Origin: JAHJQZ01 sp963676075
GTDB taxonomy: Bacteria; Pseudomonadota; Alphaproteobacteria; Rhizobiales; Devosiaceae
Length of the DNA: 64,000 nt
Assembly (NCBI GenBank): GCA_963676075.2
Contig: CAXXNZ010000030.1
Span: forward strand, 1-64,000
Reading direction: 5' to 3'
Below, piece after piece: positions 26,942 to 34,921 of the stretch. Numbering within the stretch: the stretch's first letter is position 1; each line of letters starts with the position of its first letter. Position numbers and translations under genes: made by a program. The notes beneath the pieces are model-generated. The model worked only from the letters and a program-made list of their open reading frames with translations. It did not search any database and had not been told where the DNA came from.

Positions 26942-26956
26942 TTAAGTGCACATTAA
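26942..26956. promoter_or_regulatory. CtrA-type box upstream of an outer-membrane protein gene
   Basis: TTAA-GTGCACA-TTAA, a perfect TTAA-N7-TTAA, 61 bp before the start at 27018, in an AT-rich promoter region. Several further TTAA/TTAG half-sites lie just upstream. Confidence 0.55.
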
Positions 26957-27017
26957 GAATATTCTGACAATCTTCCGCGCAACCACACCCGAACGTGGCA
27001 ATGCAAAGGAAGTAACA

Positions 27018-27719
27018 ATGCGCAATTTGTTAGCAGTAGGCATTGTGACCGTTGCCGGTCTCATGGCTGCCCCGGCACTGGCTGCCGATTATCCGGAATA
27101 CTATCCCCCCGAGGTTCCCCCGCTTCCCCCGGTCGATTACGGCCTCAGCGGCGGCTTCTATCTCCGCGGCTCGGTCGCCGGCAATCTGTGGCATGCCAAG
27201 GATGGCCAGTACTGCAACTGCGTTGCCTCTTTCAATGAGCCTGGCTACGGCTATTCGCTCGGTGTTGGCGCCGGCTACGAAACCGGCACCGGTGTGCGCG
27301 CTGACGTGACGCTGGATTACATCAACAATTCCGGCCTGCAGGCGAGCAATGGTGAGAAGGTCAACCTGAGAACAGGTCTGGCTCTGGCGAACATCTACTA
27401 CGACTTCAACCTCAGCGATGGCGGCTCGGCTGCCGGCGGGTTCGGAGCCTATGTCGGTGCTGGTGTCGGTGCGGCTTACAACTATTCTGAAATCATGAAT
27501 GGCAACACCCAGACGGCTTGGGGTACCTCGGTCGAGGCGGCCGGCGCGCTGATGGCGGGCGTCACTTATGACATGGGTACGGCCGTGGCCGATCTTGGAT
27601 GGCGTGGCATTTACATGAACAAGGTCATGAGCCAACCGGCCAATCCGACCGATGCCTACATCATCAACAACAACTTCATCAACGAATTGCGTGCGACCGT
27701 CCGCTATCGTTTCAACTAG
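27018..27719 (+). CDS. Outer-membrane beta-barrel protein (Omp25/31-like)
   Basis: A 233-residue protein with a signal peptide (MRNLLAVGIVTVAGLMAAPALAA). A tyrosine/proline-rich stretch (YPEYYPPEVPPLPPVDYG) comes next, then alternating Gly/aromatic strands, ending in NELRATVRYRFN, whose terminal aromatic-rich strand is the usual beta-barrel assembly signal. It is of the surface-antigen/OmpA-like porin type common in Rhizobiales. The ATG at 27018 follows AAGGAAG; an upstream in-frame ATG lacks a signal peptide at its start. Confidence 0.85.
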   Translation: MRNLLAVGIVTVAGLMAAPALAADYPEYYPPEVPPLPPVDYGLSGGFYLRGSVAGNLWHAKDGQYCNCVASFNEPGYGYSLGVGAGYETGTGVRADVTLDYINNSGLQASNGEKVNLRTGLALANIYYDFNLSDGGSAAGGFGAYVGAGVGAAYNYSEIMNGNTQTAWGTSVEAAGALMAGVTYDMGTAVADLGWRGIYMNKVMSQPANPTDAYIINNNFINELRATVRYRFN

Positions 27720-27743
27720 CGCGATGATGTTCGGGTGATTTCG

Positions 27744-27779
27744 GAGCGGCGCTCCCTTTGCGGGGGCGCCGTTTCCGTT
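27744..27779 (+). terminator. Probable terminator after the beta-barrel gene
   Basis: GGCGCTCCC-TTTG-CGGGGGCGCC followed by GTTTCCGTTT. The stem is strong; the T-run is interrupted. Confidence 0.6.
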
Positions 27780-27850
27780 TGCCCTGGCGTGGATGCCTAC
27801 GCGTTATGGAACCACCCAACAGCGACGCTCCTGTCGGGCACCCTCCTATC

Positions 27851-28057
27851 TCAGTCTTCGCTGTCCTGATCATCGAGGAAGATCTCCTCGATCGGGCGGC
27901 CGAGCAGGCGGGCAATGCGGAAGGCGAGGGGCAGCGAAGGATCGTAGCGCCCGGTTTCAATGGCGATCACCGATTGCCGCGAAACATTGAGTTTTTCTCC
28001 CAACACCGCCTGCGACCAGCCGCGTTCGGCGCGCAGCTGTTTGATGATGTTGTTCAT
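27851..28057 (-). CDS. Small XRE-family helix-turn-helix repressor
   Basis: A 68-residue protein that is almost wholly one HTH domain: MNNIIKQLRAERGWSQ, then ...LNVSRQSVIAIETGRYDPSLPLAF. It ends in IEEIFLDD, typical of small YozG/DUF-type repressors that pair with a membrane partner. Its start overlaps the stop of the upstream membrane gene (four bases), so the two are made together. It probably represses its own operon through the paired TGTAAAG/CTTTACA operators at 28476-28530. Confidence 0.88.
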   Translation of the reverse strand: MNNIIKQLRAERGWSQAVLGEKLNVSRQSVIAIETGRYDPSLPLAFRIARLLGRPIEEIFLDDQDSED

Positions 28058-28458
28058 TCGAACTGCCCCGTTTCCCGCTTGGTGAAATAGGCGGTCGCCA
28101 GCCCATAGGCGATCCAGTAGATCGGATTGATCCAGAAGATGGCCAGGCGCGGCGTGTCGGCCAACAGCTCCAGAACGCCCCAGCCGGTGGCAACCACCAG
28201 CACCACCGAAAGCCCGACAAACACCGCCCGGATCTGGATCGAGCGCAAATACTCGTCGATTTCCCGGATCAGGCGCATATGCGCCCAGAACATGGCGAGC
28301 AGGGCAATGATCGGCACCAGTGCCATGGCCGAGATCAAAAGCGGGTCGTAAAGGACATGCCCGGCGAACCAGGCGATGGCGAGGAACGAAACGAAATAGA
28401 TCGCCATTGCCGGAGTGAAAATGCGGAAATAGCGCTTCTTTGCGTCGACATTGGTCAT
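28054..28458 (-). CDS. Four-helix membrane protein paired with the XRE repressor
   Basis: A 134-residue protein with hydrophobic segments near residues 16-36, 41-61, 80-104 (AVFVGLSVVLVVATGWGVLELL) and 109-126. It is the first gene of a two-gene operon with the HTH protein. In similar pairs in other bacteria the membrane protein is of unknown function; sensing or antagonism of the repressor is only a guess. The start at ATG 28458 is preferred; a TTG five codons upstream is in frame. Confidence 0.75.
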   Translation of the reverse strand: MTNVDAKKRYFRIFTPAMAIYFVSFLAIAWFAGHVLYDPLLISAMALVPIIALLAMFWAHMRLIREIDEYLRSIQIRAVFVGLSVVLVVATGWGVLELLADTPRLAIFWINPIYWIAYGLATAYFTKRETGQFE

Positions 28459-28475
28459 GATGATCACCCACAAAG

Positions 28476-28530
28476 TGTAAAGTGACCTTTACATAGGTGC
28501 GGTGCGCGCCAGTGTCAAGTAACCTTTACA
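28476..28530 (-). promoter_or_regulatory. Promoter with two palindromic operators
   Basis: On the minus strand, CTTGAC (28514-28519) and CTATGT (28491-28496) are spaced by 17 bp. Operator 1, TGTAAAG-TGAC-CTTTACA (28476-28493), is a perfect 7-bp palindrome overlapping the -10. Operator 2, TGTCAAG-TAAC-CTTTACA (28513-28530), has one mismatch and overlaps the -35. Both have the same 4-bp spacer and lie 37 bp apart. This geometry fits autorepression by the downstream XRE protein. Confidence 0.78.
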
Positions 28531-28698
28531 CTCAACGTCCCACCACTGCTGCGCCCCCGCGCTCGGACGCCGTCCGCTCGGGTGTTCCCCAGAAATGCGC
28601 AAGTGCTCAGGCAGACACAAATATGGCGACTGCGCGCATGGCGTCGCGCCGGAACCGGCTGGACAAATCGCGGGAATGTCGACTGTACGAAGCTGGTA

Positions 28699-30093
28699 TC
28701 AGCTGCTGTGGATGGAACGCAGGTTCGAGCTTGTTTTCCGCAGGTGCGCCACACCGATGCCGAGCTTGCTGATGTCCTCGAAAAAGCTCGGGCAGGTCTT
28801 GGATACGCAGCCCGGGTCCTTGAGTTCGACGCCGCTGCCACCGGCGCCCATGACGGCGAGAGACATTGCGACGCGATGATCTTCATAGGTCTCGTGCCGG
28901 GCAAATTTAGGCGTACCTGGATAAACTGTCAGCCCATCGCGTCGTTCCTCGACACGGATGCCGGCGCGGGCGAGCTCGATGCAGATGGCGGCGATGCGGT
29001 CGCTCTCGTGATGGCGGATGTGCCCGACATTGGTAATGGTGATCGGCGCATCGGCGAAAGGCGCGATGGCCGCCAGCGTCAGCGTTGCATCGCTCAGCGG
29101 CTTCATGTCGATGGTGAAGCCGCCCTTGAGCGGCCCCGAACAGGCGACGCGCGCCGAGTCGTGACTTTTTTCGACATGGCACCCGAGTCGGGCGAGAATG
29201 TCGAGAAAACCGAAATCGGGTTGACGGGTTCCGCTGCCGATATTGGCAAGCGTGACATCGCCGCCGGTCACCGCCGCAAGCGCCGCAAAATAGGTGGCAG
29301 TCGAGGCATCGGCTTCGACCACCAGATCGCGGCCACGATAGCCGGAAGGGGTGATCGAGAACCGGTTGAAATCGGAATTGACCCCGACGTTAACCCCGAA
29401 ATGGTTCATCGTGTCGAGGGTGATGCGCACATAGTCGGACTGGACAATCGCCGAGGTGATCTGCAGGTCCAGTCCATCCACCGTCAACGGTCCGGCCATC
29501 AATAGTCCGGAAATGAACTGGCTTGAGACATCGCCCGCCATCTTCAGGCTGCCGCCGCGGAAGCTGCCGCCGCTGATGACTGCCGGATAGCAGTTTTCGG
29601 TCTCGAGCGTATCGATCTCTGCCCCGCCGGTGCGCAGCGCGTCGAACAGTGGTCCGACGGGACGACGGGCCATCTGTTTCGAGGATGTCAGCTTCCAGCT
29701 GCCTGCCTCGCCGGCAGCGAGCATGCCGGGCAGGAAGCGGGCAATGGTGCCAGCCGACCCCACATGCAGGCGCGCCGGCGTGTTTGGCCGTCTGCGCCCG
29801 ATGCCCTCGACAGCACAGGTCTCGCCCTCGAACGACACCTTGGCGCCCAGGCGCTTCAGCGCATCGGCGCACCACCAGGTATCGTCGGACTTCAGCAAGC
29901 CGGTCAGCTCCGAGCGGCCTTCGGAGAAGCCGGCAAGGATCAGGGCGCGGTTGCTGAGGCTCTTCGAGCCGGGCACGGTCAGTGTCGCCGTCACCGGCCC
30001 CTTGGCGGGCAACACATGCAGCAGGGAGACGCCCTTGAGCGCCGTCCACGGGCTTTCGGCGTCCAATCTGTCGCCGTCACCGGCAAAGTGCAT
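28699..30093 (-). CDS. aroA: 3-phosphoshikimate 1-carboxyvinyltransferase (EPSP synthase)
   Basis: A 464-residue protein. Substrate-binding motifs are visible: TVPGSKSLSNRALILAG (near residue 37), GSAGTIARFLPG, and ASTATYFAALAA; HESDRIAA comes later, followed by HETYEDHRVAMSLAV. It adds phosphoenolpyruvate to shikimate-3-phosphate in aromatic amino-acid synthesis. The usual NAGTAMR loop reads SAGTIARF, closer to fungal/actinobacterial-type enzymes. ATG 30093 is chosen because AGGA lies 8 bases before it; ATG 30102 is an alternative. It lacks the usual neighbours cmk and rpsA. Confidence 0.88.
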   Translation of the reverse strand: MHFAGDGDRLDAESPWTALKGVSLLHVLPAKGPVTATLTVPGSKSLSNRALILAGFSEGRSELTGLLKSDDTWWCADALKRLGAKVSFEGETCAVEGIGRRRPNTPARLHVGSAGTIARFLPGMLAAGEAGSWKLTSSKQMARRPVGPLFDALRTGGAEIDTLETENCYPAVISGGSFRGGSLKMAGDVSSQFISGLLMAGPLTVDGLDLQITSAIVQSDYVRITLDTMNHFGVNVGVNSDFNRFSITPSGYRGRDLVVEADASTATYFAALAAVTGGDVTLANIGSGTRQPDFGFLDILARLGCHVEKSHDSARVACSGPLKGGFTIDMKPLSDATLTLAAIAPFADAPITITNVGHIRHHESDRIAAICIELARAGIRVEERRDGLTVYPGTPKFARHETYEDHRVAMSLAVMGAGGSGVELKDPGCVSKTCPSFFEDISKLGIGVAHLRKTSSNLRSIHSS

Positions 30094-30117
30094 GACAAAC
30101 ATCCTGTTGCAGTGCGC

Positions 30118-30141
30118 AAAAAAGGGCGCTCGTGAGCGCCC
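30118..30141 (-). terminator. Terminator-like hairpin in the aroA leader
   Basis: On the minus strand GGGCGCTC-AC-GAGCGCCC is followed by TTTTTT, an almost ideal intrinsic terminator, only 25 bp before the aroA start. A promoter-like pair CTTGCA-N17-CGTATT lies just upstream (minus strand, about 30144-30172). It could end a short upstream RNA or act as an attenuator of aroA. Confidence 0.7.
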
Positions 30142-30404
30142 CGAATACGGCTTTCTGGCCAACAAGTGCAAGCCCTAAGCGCGCCACAGATTAATCGAGT
30201 GAAAACGCGAAGGCCCGGGTGGCGAGGCATGGCTCCTTGAGGCCAGGAAGGGAAGAAAACCGGCAAGGGAGCCCGCTCCGTCCCCGGGCATGTGGCACCG
30301 CTACGCGCCGATCCCTGCCGGATGGCGCCTGCGGTGCAACGGGTAAAAGCATGTTCGGCGCGTGGCTAACACCGTCGCGCCGAAAATGCCATCGGTTTGT
30401 GCCC
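30142..30404. other. Intergenic stretch between aroA and serA without a clear gene
   Basis: About 260 bp, GC-rich, with no open frame I would call coding. It contains inverted segments (for example GGCGCGTGGCTAACACCGTCGCGCC near 30358-30382). On the minus strand it leads to the terminator at 30118-30141, so a small RNA is possible. Confidence 0.4.
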
Positions 30405-30509
30405 TGGAGTGTCTTCAAAAAAAGTGGAAACCACTTTTGGTTCGAAAACACGACCATCCAGAGACAAAGAGCAGATCAGGTGAATCCACCTGAACGTGAT
30501 CTGCTCTAG
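30405..30509. repeat. Dispersed repeat, copy 5, with a long hairpin at the serA stop
   Basis: AAAAGTGGAAACCACTTTTGG is palindromic, TCGAAAACACGACCA follows, and then AGAGCAGATCA (30468-30478) and TGATCTGCTCT (30497-30507) form a perfect 11-bp inverted repeat with an inner AGGTG/CACCT stem. The right arm overlaps the serA stop codon, so it probably shapes the 3' end of the serA mRNA. Confidence 0.7.
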
Positions 30510-32101
30510 GCGACGGGGAACTTCAGTCCCTTGGCCTGCTTGACGCCGGTCAGCGCCCTGATCTTGACCAGTTCGCCTTCGGTCAGCGGCGTATCCACCG
30601 AGACCAGAGCAATGGCATCGCCACCGCGCTCGGCACGGCCGAGGTTGAAATTGGCGATGTTGATCTTGAGTTCACCAAGCAGCGTCCCCAGGCGTCCGAT
30701 GAAGCCGGGCTTGTCCTCATTGGTGATGTAGAGCATCGCCGGGGTGATCTCGGCATCGAGCGTGATGTCCTTGACCTCGATGATGCGCGGCTTGCCGCCG
30801 GCGAACAGGGTGCCGGCCACGGCGCGGTCCTGACGTTCAGTCATCACGGTGACGCGCATGAAGTTTTCGTAATTGCCCTGCTGCTCGCGGGTGACCACCT
30901 CGACATTCATGCCGCGTTCCTTGGCCAGAGCCGGAGCGGAGACCATGTTGACGCCGTCGCCGACCAGTGGCTTCAGAATGCCGTTGAGCGCCGCCGCCGT
31001 CATCGGGCGGACGTTGAGCCCTGCCACGTCGCCCTCATACTCAATGCGGACGCCGTTGATGGAGGTCTCGGTCAACTGCCCGGCAAAGCTGCCAAGCACT
31101 TCGGCCAGCTTGACGAACGGAGTCAGGCGCGGCGCTTCCTCGGCGGAAATGGACGGGAAGTTCAGCGCATTGGTGATCTCGCCGGTCATGAGGTAGGCGG
31201 AGATCTGCTCTGCCACCTGCAGGGCGACGTTTTCCTGGGCTTCCGTGGTGGAGGCGCCGAGATGCGGGGTGCAGATGACGTTGGGCACGTTGAACAGGGC
31301 GTTTTCCTTGGCCGGCTCTTCGGCATAAACGTCGATCGCCGCGCCTGCCACATGGCCGTCTTCCAGTGCGTCCTTGAGCGCGGCCTCGTCGATCAACCCG
31401 CCACGGGCGCAGTTGACGATACGCACGCCCTTCTTGGTCTTGGCGAGATTTTCACGGCTCAGGATGTTGCGGGTGCTGTCGGTCAGAGGTGTGTGCAGGG
31501 TGATGAAATCGGCCCGGGCCAACAGGTCATCGAGTTCGACCTTTTCCACTCCGAGATCGACGGCGCGTTCCGGCGTCAGGAAGGGATCGTAGGCGATGAC
31601 CTTCATCTTCAGACCGATGGCGCGCTCGGCGGCCAGAGACCCGATATTGCCGCAGCCGATGACGCCGAGGGTCTTGTTGGTCACTTCGACGCCCATGAAG
31701 CGGTTCTTTTCCCACTTGCCGGCGCGGGTGGAGGCATCCGCCTCCGGGATCTGGCGGGCCAGTGCCATCATCAGGGAGATGGCGTGCTCGGCGGTGGTGA
31801 TGGAATTACCGAAGGGCGTGTTCATGACGATGATGCCCTTGGCCGTGGCCGCCGGGATATCGACATTGTCGACGCCGATGCCGGCGCGGGCAATCACCTT
31901 GAGATTGGCGGCGGCGTCGACGATCTTCTGGGTCACCTTGGTGGCGGAGCGGATCGCCAGACCGTCATACTGGCCGATCACTTCGGCCAGCTTGTCCTTG
32001 TCCTTGCCGAGATCGGGCAGGTAGTCCACCTCGACGCCATTGTCCTTGAAGATCTGGACGGCTGTGGGGCTGAGTTTGTCGGATACGAGAACCTTGGGCA
32101 T
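30506..32101 (-). CDS. serA: D-3-phosphoglycerate dehydrogenase SerA
   Basis: A 531-residue protein of the long form. The NAD-binding motif LGVIGCGNIGSLAAERAIG lies near residues 145-163, the catalytic region INCARGGLIDEAAL-type near 230-243 and the His of CTPHLGASTTEAQENVA near 276-293. An allosteric-substrate-binding domain and a C-terminal ACT domain (DKPGFIGRLGTLLGELKINIANFNLGR core) follow. It oxidises 3-phosphoglycerate, the first step of serine synthesis. It lies downstream of serC on the same strand with a 139-bp gap. Confidence 0.96.
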   Translation of the reverse strand: MPKVLVSDKLSPTAVQIFKDNGVEVDYLPDLGKDKDKLAEVIGQYDGLAIRSATKVTQKIVDAAANLKVIARAGIGVDNVDIPAATAKGIIVMNTPFGNSITTAEHAISLMMALARQIPEADASTRAGKWEKNRFMGVEVTNKTLGVIGCGNIGSLAAERAIGLKMKVIAYDPFLTPERAVDLGVEKVELDDLLARADFITLHTPLTDSTRNILSRENLAKTKKGVRIVNCARGGLIDEAALKDALEDGHVAGAAIDVYAEEPAKENALFNVPNVICTPHLGASTTEAQENVALQVAEQISAYLMTGEITNALNFPSISAEEAPRLTPFVKLAEVLGSFAGQLTETSINGVRIEYEGDVAGLNVRPMTAAALNGILKPLVGDGVNMVSAPALAKERGMNVEVVTREQQGNYENFMRVTVMTERQDRAVAGTLFAGGKPRIIEVKDITLDAEITPAMLYITNEDKPGFIGRLGTLLGELKINIANFNLGRAERGGDAIALVSVDTPLTEGELVKIRALTGVKQAKGLKFPVA

Positions 32102-32240
32102 GAAAGCCTCCTGAGGAATTGGGATGTCCCCCGTGGGGACGAAAAATCGGGAACCATGCCCCAGCGTTGGCCGGAGTCCGGGACCGGGGGGCCGCTTGCG
32201 CGAGTGTCCTGGACGCCGGCCGGGCCGGGGGGCTGCTGAT

Positions 32241-33419
32241 CTAGAGCGCTGCCTTTTCGACCGCGAAGGCGTAGTCGAGCCACTTGGTCAGGGCGACGAC
32301 ATCGGCCGTTTCGACCGTCGAGCCGCACCAGACGCGGAAGCCGGTCGGCGCGTCGCGATAGGCGCCGATGTCATGGGCGACGCCTTCCTTGTCCAGCCGT
32401 GCCACGATCTTTTTGGCAAACGCCGCCTGTCCCTCGGGCTCAAGCGCGTTGATTTCCGGGTCGGTGATGTAAAGGCAGACCGATGTGTTCGAGCGGATGG
32501 CCGGGTCCTTGGCGAGATTGGCGATCCAGGCCGTCTTGTCGGCCCAGTCGTTGATCGCCTTGGCATTGGCGTCGGCGCGGGCCTGCATAGCCTTGAGGCC
32601 GCCGATGTCCTTGGCCCATTTCATCGCATCGACCGCGTCCTCGATGCAGATCATCGAGACGGTGTTGATGGTGGCGCCCTGGAAGATGTCTTCCATGAAC
32701 TTGCCGCCCTTGGTCATGCGGAAGATCTTGGGGAGGGGCCGGGGGGGCGTGTAGGTCTCGAGCCGCTGCACGGCGCGCGGGCTTAGGATCAAAATGCCAT
32801 GGGCCGCTTCGCCGCCGAGCACTTTCTGCCAGGAGAAGGTGACGACATCGAGCTTGGTGAAATCCACATCCTGGGCGAACACGGCTGAGGTCGCGTCGCA
32901 GATGGCCAGGCCCTCGCGGTCGGCAGGGATCCAGTCGGCGTTCGGCACGCGCACACCGGAGGTGGTGCCGTTCCAGGTGAAGACGACGTCGCGGGTCCAG
33001 TCGACCTCATTGAGGTCGGGCAGGGTGCCGTAATCGGCCTTGAGCGTGCGGACGTCTTCGAGCTTCAGCTGCTTGATGACATCGGTCACCCAGCCGGCGC
33101 CAAAACTTTCCCAGGCCAGCATGTCGACGCCACGGGCGCCGAGCATCGACCACAGCGCCATCTCGACGGCGCCGGTATCCGAGGCGGGCACGATCCCGAC
33201 GCGGTAGCCCTCGGGCAGGTTTAAAAGCTCGCGCGTCAGCTCGATCGCCTCGACGATGCGGGCCTTGGCCGGCTTGGCGCGGTGCGACCGCCCGACAAGC
33301 GCAGAGGCAAGCACGTCAGGCGTCCAGCCGGGACGCTTGGAGCAGGGACCTGAAGAGAAATTGGGATTTGCCGGACGCACGTCCGGAATGGCGGCATTGG
33401 CCGCTTGAGTGTCTGTCAT
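32241..33419 (-). CDS. serC: Phosphoserine aminotransferase SerC
   Basis: A 392-residue fold-type I PLP enzyme. The PLP lysine is in FSWQKVLGGEAAHG, with NFSSGPCSKRPGW near the N-terminus. It follows the variant (TIGR01365) common in alphaproteobacteria. It makes phosphoserine from 3-phosphohydroxypyruvate. The start at 33419 is preferred because AAGG is nine bases upstream; an in-frame ATG at 33428 directly abuts that site. A serC-type leader RNA precedes it. Confidence 0.95.
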   Translation of the reverse strand: MTDTQAANAAIPDVRPANPNFSSGPCSKRPGWTPDVLASALVGRSHRAKPAKARIVEAIELTRELLNLPEGYRVGIVPASDTGAVEMALWSMLGARGVDMLAWESFGAGWVTDVIKQLKLEDVRTLKADYGTLPDLNEVDWTRDVVFTWNGTTSGVRVPNADWIPADREGLAICDATSAVFAQDVDFTKLDVVTFSWQKVLGGEAAHGILILSPRAVQRLETYTPPRPLPKIFRMTKGGKFMEDIFQGATINTVSMICIEDAVDAMKWAKDIGGLKAMQARADANAKAINDWADKTAWIANLAKDPAIRSNTSVCLYITDPEINALEPEGQAAFAKKIVARLDKEGVAHDIGAYRDAPTGFRVWCGSTVETADVVALTKWLDYAFAVEKAAL

Positions 33420-33424
33420 GTCAT

Positions 33425-33461
33425 CCATCCTTACAGATGGGCGTCCTACGTTGGGGTAGGA
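33425..33461 (-). ncRNA. serC-leader RNA motif (two hairpins)
   Basis: On the minus strand TCCTAC-CCCAAC-GTAGGA (33444-33461) is followed by CCATC-TGTAAG-GATGG (33425-33440), which contains the ribosome-binding AAGG. This agrees with the serC RNA motif described upstream of serC in Rhizobiales. The second stem could hide the ribosome site. No ligand is known to me. The assignment is by position and hairpin layout only. Confidence 0.6.
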
Positions 33462-33604
33462 TGGCCCGGCGACGCTGATACGCCGGTTTGGGAAGGATGG
33501 CAAGGGGGGCTGCGTTGACTCGTCCTCGAGAATAAAGAAAATACAAAATGCCTATGAATTCGAATAATTACTGTGTGACCGGATTTTTTTGAGGTGAATT
33601 CGTT

Positions 33605-34333
33605 ATGAATAATGACGTTTCTTGTTCAACGTCTAGTACGTGCTGCGCATGCGGATCCATCATGACAGCCGGCTACGATCTTTGCCCGGAATGCGGCACT
33701 CGTCAGAATGCAGCCTTGAGATACACGAGCTACGCCATAAATATATTTTCTGGAATATCCGTTATATTGGGTGCTTTGACTATTATATTAGCACTATACC
33801 CGCAAATAATAAGGAATTTTAATTTTAGGGAAAATTTGGAAGTCGTTAGTTTAAATGCATGGTCATACGGAGGGTATGGAAATTTCTCTGTTGTGAATAG
33901 GGGAGACGGGGATGTTTTTTTATCAAAATTCGTAATTGAAATGAAGAACTTTGATCTACCATTCAACATTAATTATCTAGTTCACAAAACGATTAGAAAA
34001 GGAGAGATGATGAGTGTTAATTTTGACTCTTCTCCTATAGATTCTTCTATATATATTGATACGATAGGCCCTAATGAACTTAAAGAATGGATATCTGCTC
34101 GAGGCTCTAAAAGATTGGAATCTGATTTGCATTATTGTTTTGATGTCAAACCGTTCGATAGGGAGAAAGGGAATTTCATGATTTCTCCAGTTTTACCCTC
34201 GCATCCGATCAGGATTACGACATATTACTACAGTCATGAGAGTGATCATGTTGTCGCTCAAATCTCCGACACTCCTATAGCGGCAACGATTTTCCGAAAG
34301 GCTGGAGAGCGCTGCAAAACCGATTTGGTATAG
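33605..34333 (+). CDS. AT-rich zinc-ribbon, single-pass membrane protein of unknown function
   Basis: A 242-residue protein. Residues about 13-32 form a zinc ribbon (CCACGS...DLCPECGTRQ), a membrane helix follows at about 43-68 (INIFSGISVILGALTIILAL), and the rest is a beta-rich, probably extracytoplasmic domain (NAWSYGGYGNFSVVNRGDGDVFLSKF). Base composition is strikingly AT-rich, with ATA and AAT codons rare in its neighbours, so recent transfer is likely. A ribosome site GAGG lies upstream. It is divergent from serC. I do not recognise the C-terminal domain. Confidence 0.78.
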   Translation: MNNDVSCSTSSTCCACGSIMTAGYDLCPECGTRQNAALRYTSYAINIFSGISVILGALTIILALYPQIIRNFNFRENLEVVSLNAWSYGGYGNFSVVNRGDGDVFLSKFVIEMKNFDLPFNINYLVHKTIRKGEMMSVNFDSSPIDSSIYIDTIGPNELKEWISARGSKRLESDLHYCFDVKPFDREKGNFMISPVLPSHPIRITTYYYSHESDHVVAQISDTPIAATIFRKAGERCKTDLV

Positions 34334-34394
34334 GACTATAATTATGGCGTGGGAGTTACGGTGACAGTTTGCTAATTGCACCCACCTCCTCTCT

Positions 34395-34484
34395 TCATAC
34401 TCGGGCTTGACCCGAGGATCCATGACTCGCTTGCCCAAGCTCACCCATCCATGGACCCCGGGATCAAGTCCTGGGGTGACAATG
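34395..34484. repeat. Palindromic repeats (CCCGGGATCAAGTCC family), two degenerate copies
   Basis: CTCGGGCTTGACCCGAGGATCC (34400-34421) and GACCCCGGGATCAAGTCCTGGGGTGAC (34454-34480) are opposed, imperfect copies of the element found intact at 34565-34596 and 34922-34953. Each is itself a near-palindrome. Together with the intact copies they fill the 34334-34617 gap, which has no gene. Confidence 0.65.
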
Positions 34485-34564
34485 AGTGTGTCTCGGGGTG
34501 ATGTATGGCTCTCGGGGTGATACCGGATTTGCGGAAGCCCTCCGGATGATCACCACCCTCCTGT

Positions 34565-34596
34565 GTCGTCCCGGGACTTGATCCCGGGACCCATTC
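34565..34596. repeat. Left inverted repeat flanking the GIY-YIG gene
   Basis: A 32-bp element with palindromic core CCCGGGACTTGATCCCGGG. It matches the reverse complement of 34922-34953 at 31 of 32 positions and lies 21 bp from the stop of the GIY-YIG gene. Confidence 0.85.
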
Positions 34597-34617
34597 CCGT
34601 TCGCCGCAGCCACCGGC

Positions 34618-34905
34618 CTACCGGTTCAGCTCTTCGTACAAGTCCCGCCACTCGGGATTGTCCTTTTCGATCAACGCGATCTTCCAGGCGCGTTTCCACT
34701 CCTTGAGGGTCTTTTCGCGTTGGATGGCGAGGCGGATATCGTCGTGCGGTTCGAGATAGACCAGACGGTGGACGCGGTACTGTTTCGCAAACTCCGAACC
34801 CTTGCCGCTGCGATGCTCTGAGACTCGCCGGGCGATGTCATTGGTCACGCCGATGTAGAGCGTGCCGTTCATGCGACTGGCGAGGATGTAGACCCAATAC
34901 GGCAT
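34618..34905 (-). CDS. GIY-YIG nuclease-superfamily protein
   Basis: A 95-residue stand-alone GIY-YIG domain (UPF0213/YhbQ type). The two strands read YWVYILASRMNGTLYIGVTNDIARRVSEHRSG, given here by its key parts WVYIL and YIGVTND, with catalytic Arg in ARR and the C-terminal EKTLKEWKRAWKIALIE helix with Glu. Such domains cut DNA in homing nucleases and UvrC; for the small stand-alone forms the role is largely unknown. It is bracketed by near-identical inverted 32-bp repeats 21 bp and 16 bp away. Confidence 0.9.
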   Translation of the reverse strand: MPYWVYILASRMNGTLYIGVTNDIARRVSEHRSGKGSEFAKQYRVHRLVYLEPHDDIRLAIQREKTLKEWKRAWKIALIEKDNPEWRDLYEELNR

Positions 34906-34921
34906 AAGCGAGCTGAGGATT

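Noticed and set aside
30142..30457. Small open frames between aroA and serA
   Set aside because: Low-quality composition, no ribosome sites, and overlap with a repeat and inverted segments.
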